A stretch of 50,715 bases of DNA from Tannerellaceae bacterium (GCA_031271045.1 JAISWO010000040.1:1-50715), one strand, 5' to 3'. Shown: positions 9,517 through 18,233, counted from the stretch's first letter. Translations and numbers: made by a program. Notes: generated by a model from the sequence alone, not told the origin.

Positions 9517-9804
9517 CGCGACAAAATAGGGCGCATGCGCGACAAAATAGGGCGCACACGCGACAAAATAGGGCGCACACGCAGGTGCGCCCCTACGTGA
9601 TACCCGACACCCGCCCGCCCTGTCGCCTACCGGACAAACCATTGGTCGGAATGTTACAAATCCGTAGGGGCGCACCTATGTGTGCGCCCTATTTTATTAC
9701 GTATGCGCCCTATTTCATTACGTGTGCGCCCTATTTTGTCGCGCATACGCCCCATTTTATTACGCATGCGCCCCATTTTATTACGCATACGTCCATTTCA
9801 TTGG
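9517..9804 (+). repeat. Array A: 21-bp units in inverted orientation around an inner hairpin
   Basis: Starting on the first base after the RND stop codon, three direct 21-bp units (core GACAAAATAGGGCGCA) occupy 9517-9537, 9538-9558 and 9559-9579. A perfect 15-base inverted repeat follows (AGGTGCGCCCCTACG at 9583-9597; complement at 9663-9677) with a 65-base spacer. Then come five 21-bp units plus one degenerate 19-base unit in the opposite orientation at 9681-9804 (core TGCGCCCTATTTT). The unit at 9723-9743 is the exact reverse complement of the unit at 9538-9558 or 9559-9579. The whole element could extrude a long hairpin and may end transcription of the efflux operon. Several reading frames stay open through it only because 21 is a multiple of three. 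Confidence 0.9.
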
Positions 9805-9855
9805 AGGCTTTTCTGTATCCTGCTGAAAAAATGTCGGAAGAATCATAATAATTAC

Positions 9856-9863
9856 TATCTTTG
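9856..9863 (+). promoter_or_regulatory. Bacteroidetes -7 box (TATCTTTG) just before array B
   Basis: TATCTTTG is a perfect TAnnTTTG match. The expected transcription start falls a few bases later, at about the first unit of array B (9868). The array would then be the 5' leader of the gene at 10140. No clear -33 element is seen. Confidence 0.55.
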
Positions 9864-9867
9864 TAGC

Positions 9868-10098
9868 GATCCCATTAGAAATCAATTCGATCCCATTGAG
9901 AAGAAATTGGATCCCATTGAGGAGAAATTGGATCCCATTGAGAAGAAATTCGATCCCAGCCGGAAGAAATTCGATCCCAACCGAAAGAAATTCGATCCCA
10001 ACCGGAAGAAATTCGATCCCAACCGGAAGAAATTCGATCCCAGCCGGAAGAAATTCGATCCCAACCGGAAGAAATTCGATCCCAATTGGAAAAAATAA
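9868..10098 (+). repeat. Array B: eleven tandem 21-bp units
   Basis: Eleven head-to-tail 21-bp units run without gaps from 9868 to 10098. The core is GATCCCAACCGGAAGAAA. Early units (9868-9951) carry CCATTGAG in place of CCAACCGG, so the array is graded from one variant to another. Each unit begins with GATC. The last unit ends in TAA. In one frame it would encode a DPNRKKF heptad, but all three forward frames stay open for long stretches, there is no convincing start signal, and I regard coding as unlikely. It lies between a -7 box and the gene at 10140. Confidence 0.92.
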
Positions 10099-10139
10099 AA
10101 GAGAAAAATATAGAATTTTAATCCTTAAAGCAATAAATT

Positions 10140-10844
10140 ATGTCCGGACGAGGATGGATACCGAACAGTAGGAGAGAAGTTTACCGCTTATTACTCAAAG
10201 CTAAGGGCCATATAGCAGCCAACTTGGTCCGCCTTGGGATGCAGCAGGGTATGCCGCTGGGAGATTGGTACCGCGACTTTTGCGACGGGCCGGCGGCCCA
10301 ATATATGGACGCCTTCTTCGAATGGGAGAACCCCTCCACCCGAACGCGCCTGGCAAGCGAACGTATGACGGAGGCCGAAGCCGAATTTCTGCCCGCCTTG
10401 CGCGAACTTTATCACGTGATGGTCTCCCATCCCGACGTCCTGAATGACGACCTCGCCGCCTGCGGCTTCCCCAAACGACGAGCCGGCAAGTATAAACCGT
10501 CGCCCGTCGCCAAGGATCCGCCCGGCTTTGCCATCACGCCGCTCACCAGCCACCGCCTCCGGATCGACTTCTTCTACATCACCGGAACCGGCAAGCCACG
10601 CAAAGGCAAGCTCCGCGGACAATATGGCGCCGAAATCCGCTGGGACTACGTTGCATCCCCCGGCAGCGATCCTGATCCCGACCCCGACAGCCTCCTCTGC
10701 TCCGAAATCGCCACGGCTTCTCCCTTCGTCCTCGCCTTCCCCCCCGACAACCGCGGGCAACTCGTCCGCATCGCCCTGCGATGGGAAAACCGCCGCGGAC
10801 AAAAAGGCCCCTGGAGCCCCCCGGCCGAATGTCCGATTCCTTGA
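10140..10844 (+). CDS. Unrecognised conserved-looking protein, 234 aa
   Basis: I do not recognise this protein. It has no signal peptide or membrane segment, so it is probably cytosolic. The first half is helical and basic (SRREVYRLLLKAKGHIAANL, then WYRDFCDGPAAQYMDAFFEW). The second half looks like beta-structure, with a segment VRIALRWENRRGQKGPWSPP close to the C-terminus that resembles the last strands of a fibronectin-III-like fold. Between them lies a proline-rich linker (KPSPVAKDPPGFAITPLT) and a short Asp-Pro run (DPDPDPDS). ATG at 10140 is chosen because it follows the AT-rich leader after array B and precedes all conserved-looking sequence. Codon use matches the GC-rich neighbours. 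The repeat array upstream is its most distinctive context. Confidence 0.75.
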   Translation: MSGRGWIPNSRREVYRLLLKAKGHIAANLVRLGMQQGMPLGDWYRDFCDGPAAQYMDAFFEWENPSTRTRLASERMTEAEAEFLPALRELYHVMVSHPDVLNDDLAACGFPKRRAGKYKPSPVAKDPPGFAITPLTSHRLRIDFFYITGTGKPRKGKLRGQYGAEIRWDYVASPGSDPDPDPDSLLCSEIATASPFVLAFPPDNRGQLVRIALRWENRRGQKGPWSPPAECPIP

Positions 10845-10899
10845 AAAATTATTGCCGTAGAAGTAACCCGGATGTAATAATCATGTAGCAAGAAAAACC

Positions 10900-10907
10900 T
10901 ACCTTTG
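10900..10907 (+). promoter_or_regulatory. Bacteroidetes -7 box (TACCTTTG) of the Oar-like receptor gene
   Basis: TACCTTTG matches TAnnTTTG and lies 28 bases before the ATG at 10935. It overlaps an upstream in-frame TTG, which argues against that TTG as a start. Confidence 0.6.
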
Positions 10908-10934
10908 CGAAAAGAAACAATAAATAAAGAAATT

Positions 10935-13900
10935 ATGAACTCAATCAACCGACTTCTGCAAGGACTCGTACTGAGTTTCCTTATCGTTTGCAACGCCTTC
11001 GGGCAACTTACCACCTCCTCCATCGGCGGACAAGTCGCCGACCAAAGCGAACCCCTGCCCGGCGCCGTCGTTATCGCCGTGCACCAACCCTCCGGCTCGC
11101 GCTACTCGGCCGTCGCCAACGAAAGCGGCCGCTACCTCATACAAGGCATGCGCACCGGTGGCCCCTACAGCGTAGAAGTAAGCTACATCGGCTACCACCC
11201 CTACGCCAAAGACGGCATCTACCTCTCCCTCGGCGAAGCCTCGATCATCGACATCAGTCTCCGCGAATCCTCCCAGGCACTTAGCGAAGTCGTCGTCTCG
11301 GCTACCCGTAGCTTCCGCTCACAGCAAACCGGCGCCGCCGACAACTTCGCCCGCACCGCCATCGAGGCCACGCCCACGATCTCGCGCAGCATCTACGACG
11401 TGGCCCGCCTCACTCCCCAAGCCGCCGTCGCAGGCAGCGGACTGTCCTTTGCCGGAAGCAATAACCGCTACAACAGCTTCCAAATCGACGGGACGGTCAA
11501 TAACGACGTCTTCGGCCTCGCCTCCAGCGGAACCAACGGCGGACAAGCCGGCGCCAACCCCATCTCGCTCGACGCCATAGAAGAAATACAAGTCGTCATA
11601 GCCCCCTTCGACGTCCGGCAAAGCGGATTCACCGGAGCCGGCATCAACGCCATCACCAAGTCGGGAACCAATCAATACCATGCCTCCCTCTACAGCTACT
11701 ACAATGACCAGAATTTCACCGGCACCACCGCCGGCCGCGACGTTGAACAGCGCGAAAAGCTCTCCCAACAGTCCGACCGGACCACCGGCTTCACCCTCGG
11801 AGGACCTATCATGCAAGATAAGCTCTTCTTCTTCGCCAGCGCAGAACAGGCCGCCAAAACTTACCCCTCGTCCTACAACGTCGGCGCCGGGTCTAACGTC
11901 ACCCCCGACGAGGCCAACCAAATCGTCGGCAAACTCAAAACCCTCACCGGAGGATACGACGGCGGAGGATACGGACCGCAAGACATCAACACCGAGTCCG
12001 TACGACTGCTCGGGCGCATCGACTGGAACATCAACGAACGGAACAAATTCTCCGCCCGTTACAGCTTCCTGACAGCCTCCCAGCTCATCTTCAGCAATAC
12101 TCCCAATGCCCTCCACCTGAACAACAACGGCTATACGATGAACAACACGACCCATTCCCTCATCGCCGAATGGACCTCCAACATCTCCTCCACCTGGTTC
12201 AACGAACTCCGCGCCGGCTTCACCAGCGTCCGCGACTTCCGCGAAATCCCCGGACAAGCCATCCCCTACGTCCGCATCAACCTGTCCAACAGCCGGACCG
12301 TCGAACTCGGATCCGAACGATATTCACCCGCCAACTACCTCAACCAGGACATCTGGACCATCACCGACAACGCTACCTGGCGACACGGCAAACATGAGTT
12401 CACCTTCGGAACACACAACGAGTTCTTCACGATGGCCAACCTCTTTATCCGCGAGAACTACGGCTCCTACGTCTACAACTCCATCGACGACTTCCTCTCT
12501 ATCGGAACCGCGACAGAAGCCGCCCCCTACGAATACAACTACTCCTTCTCGCGCGAAGACATCACCGGCAGCAAACGCTGGGCCCCGCAATTCAGCGCCG
12601 CCCAGCTCGCCTTCTACGCGCAGGACAACTGGGCCGTGACGCGACTCTTCAGCCTCTCCTACGGCCTGCGCATCGACTTCCCGCTCTTCATGGATAAACC
12701 CGGCGAAAACCCCGCCTTCAATGCCTCCGCCATCGCCAAAGAGTTCGACGTAGCCACCAACCAAATGCCCTCCTCTACGCCCCTGTTCTCGCCCCGCGCC
12801 GGCTTCCGCTGGTATCTCGACGACGACCGGCGCAGCCTCGTCCGCGGCGGGCTCGGTATCTTCACCGGACGCATCCCCTTCGTCTGGATCTCCAACAGTT
12901 TCTCCAACACCGGCGTCGAATACAGCCGCACCCGCCTCCAGTCGCGCGACATGACGGCCGCCATCGCCGACGGCTTCCGCTTCCAGATCGACCCCACCCG
13001 GCAATACCAGCCCTCGGCCCGCATGACCAGCGAAATCGACGTCGTCGCCCGCGACTTCAAGTTCCCCCAAGTCCTGCGCGGCAACCTTGCCTTCGACCAC
13101 ACCTTCCCGAACGGCCTCAAAGCCTCCGTCGAAGGCCTCTACTCCAAAACCCTCAATAACGTCCTCTACCAAAACCTCGTCGTCGAAGAAAGCGGCCGCT
13201 ACCTCCAGAACGGAGGCGACCGCCGCCCCCTCTACCAAGCCGCCGTCAACCCCGCTACCGGCGCCGCTTACACACAGGAATACACCGGCATCGTCTACCT
13301 CGGCAACTCCAGCAAAGGATATACCTACAACCTGACCGCCAAGCTCGAAAAAGACTTCGACTTCGGTCTCGACCTCATGCTGGCCTACACCTACGGACGA
13401 TCCAAAGGTATGAACGACGGAACCTCCAGCCAGGCCCTCTCCAACTGGTCCTACAACGAAAACTACCAGGGACCGAATAACCCTGAGCTTTCCTGGTCCG
13501 ACTTCGACCTGCCCCACCGCATCATCGGCTCCCTTTCCTACCGCAAAGAGTATGCCCGCCGCTTCGCCACCACCGTCAGCCTCATCTACAACGGACAGTC
13601 CGGCAGCCGGTACAGCCTCTGCTACCAGTACAACATCAATAACGACGGAGCCTCAGGCAACGACGTCCTCTACATCCCCACCGACGCCGAACTCGCCTCG
13701 ATGAACTTCCGCGACATCACCTCCGGAGGCAATACCGTGACCGCCGACCAGCAACGCGCCGGCCTGGGCGCCTGGATCAACGAACACGCCGACATCCGCG
13801 ACCTCAAAGGCAAATACGTCGAACGCAACGGCCTGCTCGGCCCCTTCGAACATCATTTCGACCTCCACATCGCCCAGGATTTCTACGTCAACATCGCCGG

Positions 13901-14138
13901 ACGGCGCAACACCTTCCAACTGTCGTTCGACATCCTCAACGTCACCAACCTCCTGAACCGCGCATGGGGGCTGTACAACAGCGTCGGCTACTCCTACACG
14001 CCGATAGCCGTCAGCCAGGTCGATGCCGACGGTGTCCCTACCTTCCAGTTCAGCAAACCTGCCGGCAAGAACCTCTACGGTATCTCCGACTACAATTCCC
14101 GCTGGCGTTCCCAGGTAGGCCTTCGCTACATCTTCTGA
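10935..14138 (+). CDS. Oar-like TonB-dependent outer-membrane receptor
   Basis: A 1067-residue protein beginning MNSINRLLQGLVLSFLIVCN with signal cleavage after NAFGQ. Residues ~25-115 form a carboxypeptidase-regulatory-like domain (GGQVADQSEPLPGAVVIAV ... VSYIGYHPYAKDGIYLSLGE). The plug domain follows (SEVVVSATRSF, NRYNSFQIDGTVNNDVFGL, AIEEIQVVIAPFDVRQSGFT, INAITKSGTNQYH). The last ~750 residues are beta-barrel strands ending in an aromatic C-terminus (RSQVGLRYIF), the usual barrel-assembly signal. This order matches the Oar-like receptors of Bacteroidetes, whose ligands are mostly unknown. It is not paired with a SusD. It is a single transcription unit, from the -7 box at 10900 to the terminator at 14153. 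An alternative TTG start 30 bases upstream was rejected because it lies in the promoter box. Confidence 0.9.
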   Translation: MNSINRLLQGLVLSFLIVCNAFGQLTTSSIGGQVADQSEPLPGAVVIAVHQPSGSRYSAVANESGRYLIQGMRTGGPYSVEVSYIGYHPYAKDGIYLSLGEASIIDISLRESSQALSEVVVSATRSFRSQQTGAADNFARTAIEATPTISRSIYDVARLTPQAAVAGSGLSFAGSNNRYNSFQIDGTVNNDVFGLASSGTNGGQAGANPISLDAIEEIQVVIAPFDVRQSGFTGAGINAITKSGTNQYHASLYSYYNDQNFTGTTAGRDVEQREKLSQQSDRTTGFTLGGPIMQDKLFFFASAEQAAKTYPSSYNVGAGSNVTPDEANQIVGKLKTLTGGYDGGGYGPQDINTESVRLLGRIDWNINERNKFSARYSFLTASQLIFSNTPNALHLNNNGYTMNNTTHSLIAEWTSNISSTWFNELRAGFTSVRDFREIPGQAIPYVRINLSNSRTVELGSERYSPANYLNQDIWTITDNATWRHGKHEFTFGTHNEFFTMANLFIRENYGSYVYNSIDDFLSIGTATEAAPYEYNYSFSREDITGSKRWAPQFSAAQLAFYAQDNWAVTRLFSLSYGLRIDFPLFMDKPGENPAFNASAIAKEFDVATNQMPSSTPLFSPRAGFRWYLDDDRRSLVRGGLGIFTGRIPFVWISNSFSNTGVEYSRTRLQSRDMTAAIADGFRFQIDPTRQYQPSARMTSEIDVVARDFKFPQVLRGNLAFDHTFPNGLKASVEGLYSKTLNNVLYQNLVVEESGRYLQNGGDRRPLYQAAVNPATGAAYTQEYTGIVYLGNSSKGYTYNLTAKLEKDFDFGLDLMLAYTYGRSKGMNDGTSSQALSNWSYNENYQGPNNPELSWSDFDLPHRIIGSLSYRKEYARRFATTVSLIYNGQSGSRYSLCYQYNINNDGASGNDVLYIPTDAELASMNFRDITSGGNTVTADQQRAGLGAWINEHADIRDLKGKYVERNGLLGPFEHHFDLHIAQDFYVNIAGRRNTFQLSFDILNVTNLLNRAWGLYNSVGYSYTPIAVSQVDADGVPTFQFSKPAGKNLYGISDYNSRWRSQVGLRYIF

Positions 14139-14152
14139 TACGCTCAGACCAT

Positions 14153-14188
14153 AAAAAAGCTCCGGGAACAATTCCCGGAGCTTTTTTT
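14153..14188. terminator. Bidirectional intrinsic terminator
   Basis: The stem AGCTCCGGGAA / TTCCCGGAGCT has a two-base loop and is flanked by A6 on the left and T7 on the right. It serves both the receptor gene (plus) and the convergent gene ending at 14187 (minus), whose stop codon overlaps the T-run. Confidence 0.93.
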
Positions 14189-15773
14189 ATGTTATCCCCT
14201 TTCTCTTTCCTTCCCCCGACCACCATCGGACAAGGACGCGCTCCTGCGCGTTAAACTCGGCGCCGACCTTCACAATCCGCCTCCCCTTGGCTGTATAGGG
14301 AATCGGATAAGCTGGATTGTTGATCTGCTTCCACGCATCCTCCGCCGTACCGCTGCCGGTGACCTTGAACTCGAGAACATAAACCGTGTCGGCGGTTTGA
14401 ATCACCGCATCCGCACGACCGCGAGCGATCTTCACCTCCACCGGCGCAAACTGCCCCATCATCGCGGCCAAAAGGTAGAACACCAATCGGAAATGCCTTT
14501 CCGCCTCTTCCTCCGGGTCGTAAGGGATCGCAGTCAGGAAAGCCTGCAAACTGCCGACAAACTTCTCAACGTCGCCTGCGCGAAGCAACCGGATAAACTG
14601 TGAAGCCGAAAAATCCTGACGTATCGCATACATCGGCGCATACGCCGGCATCAATTCCCAAAGGAAGCCATATTTAACCTCTTCGTTCGGGAAACCTAAA
14701 ACAAACTCGTTAAACTCGGCATCGTACTCCTTTATTGTCAGGTATCCGCTCTGGTAAAGTACCGGGATAGGGTTGCCCCACTCGACCCGGTAGTCGGACA
14801 GGCCCCGCACCGACGTACGCACGTTGTTGTCTAAGTTCGGAAGCTCAAAGTCTCCCCCCTTGAGCATATTCACCAGAGATGTCGGCGTGCCGGTCTGGAA
14901 CCAATAATCGGCGAAGTAGCCTGCGGCGAAAGTATTCAGTACGCTAAATGGATTATAGATGCCTTCCGACGCCTGCGCGAAATGATAACCGTCGTAACGC
15001 TTCTTCATCCCGGCAACGACGGCCTCATAGGTGAGCTTCCTCTTCTTTGCCAGCTCCCGAAGTTCGGGCCCGAAATCCCTCAACAACTCCCGCTCGGATA
15101 AGCCGCAGATGCCGGCGTATGCTTCCTCCATGCTTATATCCTGCAACTGGTTGAGGTCGCTGAAAACACCCGCCTCCGGAAATCTGCCGACACCCGTCAG
15201 GAAGACAAAGCGCAAGCAGGCATCCACGCTCTTCAGTACGCCATAGAACCCTTTCAACGTCTTGCGGATCGCTTCGCTCACGATCGGGTCGTCCATATTG
15301 CCCGGTAACGGCTTCTCGTAATCGTCTACCAGGACAACCACCTTCCGCCCCGTTTGCTCGTACGCCCAACGGATCACCGCCGCAAAGCGAGTGGCAGGGT
15401 CATTATCTTCGACCGTCCTTCCCCATTGCTTCTCAAAACCATCCACCAGAGCCTTCAGCCTGTTGACCAACGAATCATTGTCGGTAATAATACCAATACT
15501 CATATCCACATAAAACACCGGGTATTCCACCCATTCCTTCTCTACCTGGTCTATCTCCAGCCCTGCAAAGAGCTCCCGTTTCCCAAGGAAGTAAGCCTTC
15601 AGCGTAGAGAGGAACAAACTTTTCCCAAACCGCTGCGGCCGCCCCAGAAAACAGGGTGCGCCCTTCATCGCCAGGTCATATACATAGCGTGTCTTATCCA
15701 CGTACAGAAACCCGTCTCTGCGAAGTTTCTCAAAATCATGTATGCCCACAGGCAATTTCCTGTCATACGTCAT
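14187..15773 (-). CDS. AAA-ATPase-like / PD-(D/E)XK nuclease-superfamily protein
   Basis: This 528-residue protein belongs to the large Bacteroidetes family annotated as AAA-ATPase-like domain plus DUF1703/PD-(D/E)XK nuclease superfamily. Visible parts are the N-terminal PVGIHDFEKLRRDGFLYVDK signature, a Walker A variant GRPQRFGKS (residues 44-52), a Walker B-like VVVLVDDYEKPL and a C-terminal nuclease-like core. In that core, GRADAVIQ and VYVLEFKVTGSG supply the Asp and the Glu-x-Lys. The biological role of this often multi-copy family is unknown; a link to mobile or defence functions is only conjecture. ATG at 15773 is preferred over longer versions because it directly precedes the family signature, has AAGGAG eight bases upstream and lies after a -7 box (15805). 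It converges on the Oar-like receptor gene. Confidence 0.88.
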   Translation of the reverse strand: MTYDRKLPVGIHDFEKLRRDGFLYVDKTRYVYDLAMKGAPCFLGRPQRFGKSLFLSTLKAYFLGKRELFAGLEIDQVEKEWVEYPVFYVDMSIGIITDNDSLVNRLKALVDGFEKQWGRTVEDNDPATRFAAVIRWAYEQTGRKVVVLVDDYEKPLPGNMDDPIVSEAIRKTLKGFYGVLKSVDACLRFVFLTGVGRFPEAGVFSDLNQLQDISMEEAYAGICGLSERELLRDFGPELRELAKKRKLTYEAVVAGMKKRYDGYHFAQASEGIYNPFSVLNTFAAGYFADYWFQTGTPTSLVNMLKGGDFELPNLDNNVRTSVRGLSDYRVEWGNPIPVLYQSGYLTIKEYDAEFNEFVLGFPNEEVKYGFLWELMPAYAPMYAIRQDFSASQFIRLLRAGDVEKFVGSLQAFLTAIPYDPEEEAERHFRLVFYLLAAMMGQFAPVEVKIARGRADAVIQTADTVYVLEFKVTGSGTAEDAWKQINNPAYPIPYTAKGRRIVKVGAEFNAQERVLVRWWSGEGKRKGIT

Positions 15774-15804
15774 AATTCTTCTCCTTATATTCTTTAAATG
15801 TGTC

Positions 15805-15812
15805 CAAAGATA
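15805..15812 (-). promoter_or_regulatory. Bacteroidetes -7 box (TATCTTTG, minus strand) for the AAA/PD-(D/E)XK gene
   Basis: The plus strand reads CAAAGATA, i.e. TATCTTTG on the minus strand, 31 bases before the ATG at 15773. This supports the short start for that gene. Confidence 0.6.
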
Positions 15813-15894
15813 CGAAAAGGAGCGTCTCCTGGCCCCAAAAAAACATGCAGTTTTGATAGCAGAATAAACGAAAAGCAATACCTTAGCCCGGCAA

Positions 15895-18144
15895 ATGAAA
15901 AGCATTATGAGAAAATATAGCATAATATGTATACTGTTGAGCATCTTCGCCTTCAACATCTCAGCCCAGGTAAGCCACGGGGGCAAACCGCTCCCGCCCA
16001 TCATGACAAAGACTTACCGGTCGCTGATGTTTGAAGAAATGCCCCCTTTTGACCTGGAAAACGAACGACGGACAGAAGCCTCCACTCGCCAAGACCTAAG
16101 GGGAGGATACCGGTTTGCCTATAAATTCATGACCCATCTGGACCGCAACAACTCCGGCTCCTCCTTCCTTCTGCCCGACGGCAGTTCCGTCTGGAGGCTG
16201 GGCATCCGCTCGAAGGGAGCCCTTTCCATCAATGTCCTGTTCACCGAGTACGAACTGCCCGAAGGCGCCCAACTCTTCCTCTACAACTCCTCCCGGACGC
16301 AGACGCTCGGAGCATTCAACCATTTGAACAATTCGGAACTGGGTATACTGCCCGTCTCGCCTGTGCAAGGCGACGAACTGATCATCGAATACCACGAACC
16401 GCCACAGGCCGCCTTCCCCGGACGGCTCAGGGTAGGGGAGGTAAACCACGGATACCGGAGCCTGGAAGGTTATGAGCCGGCAGGCGACAGGAATGAATAT
16501 GCCTGCATGGCCTCGCCCCTCTGCTTCGGAGAAGAATACGCAGAGCTGAGCCGGAGCGTCGTGCTGCTCACCATCGACGGCGTAACAGCTTGTACGGGAG
16601 TGATGCTGAATAATACCCTCAACGACGGCAAACCCTATCTGCTGACCGCTTCGCACTGCCTTAACAAAGACTTCTCCGTACAAAATCCCGACTACGAAGC
16701 CATAGCCGGAAGAATCGTCTGCTTCTTTAATTATACCAGCCCGACCTGCGACACCCTGATGCGGGGAACAGAAGAAATGTCGGTCGCATCCGCCATCTAC
16801 CGGGCCGTAAACGAAAACAACGACCTGGCCCTGCTCGAATTGGCCGCCCCCCCTCCGGCCTACTACCAGCCCTATTACGCCGGCTGGACAATCAACGAGA
16901 ACGGAGGCGTCCCCCCCTATGCCGGCATCCACCACCCCCGCGCGTCGATGAAACGGATCAACTTCTCCGCCATAAGCCCCGTGCTTAAAACGTTTGACAT
17001 CCCCCAAATCTCTTTCAACAAAAACGTACACTGGAACATCGAAGCCTGGGATGCCGGAAGCACCGACGCCGGCTCGTCGGGCTCGCCATTGTTCGACTCC
17101 GCCCACCACGTCATGGGCTTCCTCTCCGGAGGAAGCTCTACCTGCAACGATCCGGTCAACGACTACTACGCCGCCTTCTTCAAAGCCTGGGATTCCGCAG
17201 GCGACGCCCATACGCAACTGAAAACCTGGCTCGATCCCACAGGCGACAACCCCCAGACCCTCGACGGCCTCGCCCCCTATGCCTCCAACCCTTGCTACCG
17301 CCTCAGCAACATCGCCGGCATGAGAGACAGCATAACCATCACCGCCCTCCCATCGCCCGCAAGCGGAAACCTCTTTGGCTCCAACACCCTGCAAACCGCC
17401 GAATACGCCGAATACGCCGAATACGCCGAAGAATACCACCTGACAGGCAGTGCCCGGATCGAAGGAATCTATTGCGTAACCCCAGCCATTACCGACCCGG
17501 CGGGAAGCTTAGAAGTAGAAATAACAGTACTTGAAGGAACAGAATCGCCTCACACCCTGCTACACTCCGAACCCTTTTGCCCCACCTACCTCGAACTGTC
17601 GCTGATAGACAGTACAATTGTAAACACAGAAAAGAGACTCGGCAGAGCACAGGAATCCTTCATCCGTTTCAGCCGGCCGGTCGACGTATCCGGTACCTTT
17701 TATATCGGTTACAAAATCAAATCGCCCGCCTCTTCCTCCTTCGCCGTGTACAATCTGTCGAAAGGAATGACAACCCGCAACACAGCCTGGGTGAACAACA
17801 AAGGCCAATGGATCAAAGCCTCCGCCCATCCACTGACCCCCTTCCACACCTCGCTGTTCATCGACCCGGTGATCTCTTATACCAACGATGACTCTTCCGA
17901 ACATATCGACCCCGGAACCACCCCCACGATATGGATCGACCCGGTGCGCGAACGGATCCACGTCCTGCTACCCCAGGACGACAGCGGCGTCTGCGCACTA
18001 TACTCAACCGGCGGCCGGCTTTTGCAGGAGAACAAATTCAGCGGTAGCGAGACCCTCGTGCCTGCCTCCGGGCTCCATCCGGGCATTTATATCCTCCAAA
18101 TCAGAGGACGGAAAACCCACCATGCCCAAAAGATATTCTTATAA
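15895..18144 (+). CDS. Trypsin-like serine protease with type IX secretion C-terminal domain
   Basis: A 749-residue exported protease. The signal peptide is MRKYSIICILLSIFAF ... NISAQ; ATG at 15907 is an alternative start. After a ~200-residue N-terminal beta-rich region comes an S1-type catalytic domain resembling lysyl endopeptidases: His254 in LLTASHCL, Asp310 in ENNDLALLEL and Ser395 in GSSGSPLF. Six or more cysteines fit a disulfide-stabilised secreted enzyme. A middle region contains an AEY tripeptide repeat (17398-17430). The last ~70 residues (ALYSTGGRLLQENKF ... LHPGIYILQIRG) match the type A T9SS sorting domain, so the enzyme should cross the outer membrane through the Por secretion system. 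That implies T9SS genes elsewhere in the genome. Cleavage specificity is not provable here. It stands alone between two other transcription units. Confidence 0.88.
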   Translation: MKSIMRKYSIICILLSIFAFNISAQVSHGGKPLPPIMTKTYRSLMFEEMPPFDLENERRTEASTRQDLRGGYRFAYKFMTHLDRNNSGSSFLLPDGSSVWRLGIRSKGALSINVLFTEYELPEGAQLFLYNSSRTQTLGAFNHLNNSELGILPVSPVQGDELIIEYHEPPQAAFPGRLRVGEVNHGYRSLEGYEPAGDRNEYACMASPLCFGEEYAELSRSVVLLTIDGVTACTGVMLNNTLNDGKPYLLTASHCLNKDFSVQNPDYEAIAGRIVCFFNYTSPTCDTLMRGTEEMSVASAIYRAVNENNDLALLELAAPPPAYYQPYYAGWTINENGGVPPYAGIHHPRASMKRINFSAISPVLKTFDIPQISFNKNVHWNIEAWDAGSTDAGSSGSPLFDSAHHVMGFLSGGSSTCNDPVNDYYAAFFKAWDSAGDAHTQLKTWLDPTGDNPQTLDGLAPYASNPCYRLSNIAGMRDSITITALPSPASGNLFGSNTLQTAEYAEYAEYAEEYHLTGSARIEGIYCVTPAITDPAGSLEVEITVLEGTESPHTLLHSEPFCPTYLELSLIDSTIVNTEKRLGRAQESFIRFSRPVDVSGTFYIGYKIKSPASSSFAVYNLSKGMTTRNTAWVNNKGQWIKASAHPLTPFHTSLFIDPVISYTNDDSSEHIDPGTTPTIWIDPVRERIHVLLPQDDSGVCALYSTGGRLLQENKFSGSETLVPASGLHPGIYILQIRGRKTHHAQKIFL
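17398..17430 (+). repeat. In-frame 9-bp microrepeat (GAATACGCC) inside the protease gene
   Basis: Three and a part copies of GAATACGCC encode AEYAEYAEYAEE in the linker between the catalytic and C-terminal regions. Because the unit is 9 bases, copy changes would alter linker length but not frame. Confidence 0.85.
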
Positions 18145-18225
18145 ACAAGCAGCGGTGAAACTTAATAAGTATTAAATGAGAAGAATTTGTTGATTCTTTC
18201 GTGTGTGAAAAAAAAAAATGGTTTA

Positions 18226-18233
18226 GTTTTGCA
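18226..18233 (+). promoter_or_regulatory. Bacteroidetes -7 box (TAGTTTTG) of the TPR lipoprotein gene
   Basis: TAGTTTTG fits TAnnTTTG and would give a leader of about 105 bases before ATG 18346. The rest of 18145-18345 is AT-rich leader with a small CTCA/TGAG hairpin and nothing else I recognise. Confidence 0.55.

Noticed and set aside
9682-10098. Open frame encoding DPNRKKF heptads across arrays A and B
   Set aside because: It is open only because the 21-bp unit is a multiple of three without stops; other frames are equally open, it has no start signal and it spans two unrelated repeats.
9517-10098. CRISPR array
   Set aside because: Units are contiguous without unique spacers, and no cas genes are nearby. 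The same holds for arrays C and D.
10905-10934. Upstream TTG start for the Oar-like receptor
   Set aside because: It lies inside the -7 box TACCTTTG and would put charged residues before a clean signal peptide.
15879-15886. TACCTTAG as promoter box of the T9SS protease
   Set aside because: It departs from TAnnTTTG at a conserved position and would leave almost no leader before ATG 15895.
15774-16004. 77-residue N-terminal extension of the AAA/PD-(D/E)XK protein
   Set aside because: It overlaps the divergent protease gene and precedes the family signature; a promoter box and ribosome-binding site favour 15773.
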